Below, piece after piece: positions 51,445 to 51,511 of a stretch of 51,511 bases of DNA (position 1 is the first letter of the stretch; each line of letters opens with the position of its first letter). The notes beneath the pieces are model-generated. The model had not been told where the DNA came from. It did not search any database and was given only the letters and a program-made list of their open reading frames with translations. The position numbers and the translations under genes were made by a program. The stretch comes from an uncultured Erysipelotrichaceae bacterium (lineage in GTDB: Bacteria; Bacillota_I; Bacilli_A; RFN20; CAG-826), in assembly GCA_900317165.1 (NCBI GenBank), contig ONFU01000004.1, forward strand, positions 1-51,511, in the 5' to 3' direction.

Positions 51445-51511
51445 GCATTTTCGGGCAACATAGCCCTCTGGTACCAGCTGCCGCTCAAGGCGGCCGCGGG
51501 AACGGACCAAC
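51445..51511. other. GC-rich end of the window, unexplained
   Basis: The last 50 or so bases are far more GC-rich than the rest and pack four palindromic hexa- or octamers: GGTACC (51470), CAGCTG (51475), GCGGCCGC (51490) and CCGCGG (51494). They could be the start of a structured RNA gene or cloning/adapter sequence. I recognise neither. Confidence 0.3.

Overview
The window looks like a chromosomal segment of an uncultured, moderately AT-rich Gram-positive-type bacterium, most likely a gut or rumen member of the Bacilli close to the Mollicutes-like lineages. The reasons are strong AGGAGG-type ribosome sites, many lipoproteins with an S/A-C-G-G lipobox, surface starch and galactan enzymes, MsmX/MalK-type sugar uptake and heterodimeric ABC exporters. 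TGA is used as a stop (for example at the end of malF), so the code is the standard bacterial one. The lineage is inferred from gene content only.

Layout. 1-4848: the 3' part of a secreted endonuclease I, converging on a two-gene ABC exporter whose promoter-proximal subunit is broken. 5173-23782: a polysaccharide block on the plus strand, with a GH13 amylase lipoprotein, a maltodextrin ABC system (binding protein, two permeases, ATPase, small membrane protein) behind a cre-like operator, a pullulanase lipoprotein, a galactan operon (secreted GH53, deacetylase-like protein, zinc-ribbon protein, cytoplasmic GH53) and a second pullulanase. 23953-27041: a TrpXYZ-type ABC transporter operon preceded by a Tyr-rich leader peptide and an attenuator. 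27071-31988 (minus): a PI-PLC-X-domain protein with a 4-TM partner, and a second, intact ABC exporter pair. 32104-37093 (minus): a vWA protein, Ser/Thr kinase, PP2C phosphatase and HELGH protein. 37258-38964: a membrane-anchored endonuclease I. 38972-48097 (minus): a ClpP-like protease, a 1192-residue unknown protein, a 290-residue unknown protein, a TraG/VirD4-like ATPase without membrane anchor and a winged-helix-like protein, then an M32 carboxypeptidase and a methyltransferase. 48244-51409 (plus): a coupled TIR and Nudix pair, a NifU-like protein and an MscS channel.

How the parts work together. The amylase and pullulanases should cut starch and branched glucans at the cell surface, and MalEFGK should import the products. 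The outer GH53 should cut galactan; a cytoplasmic GH53 in the same operon implies import of longer galactooligosaccharides. The endonucleases fit DNA scavenging.

The strongest candidates for undescribed biology are: (1) the tyrosine leader-peptide attenuator at 23953-24190, which also suggests the transporter's substrate; (2) the ClpP/1192-aa/290-aa/TraG-like/wHTH operon at 41091-48097; (3) the nearby vWA-kinase-phosphatase-HELGH module; (4) the TIR-Nudix pair, divergent from clpP. All functional assignments rest on motifs read by eye; no database search was run.
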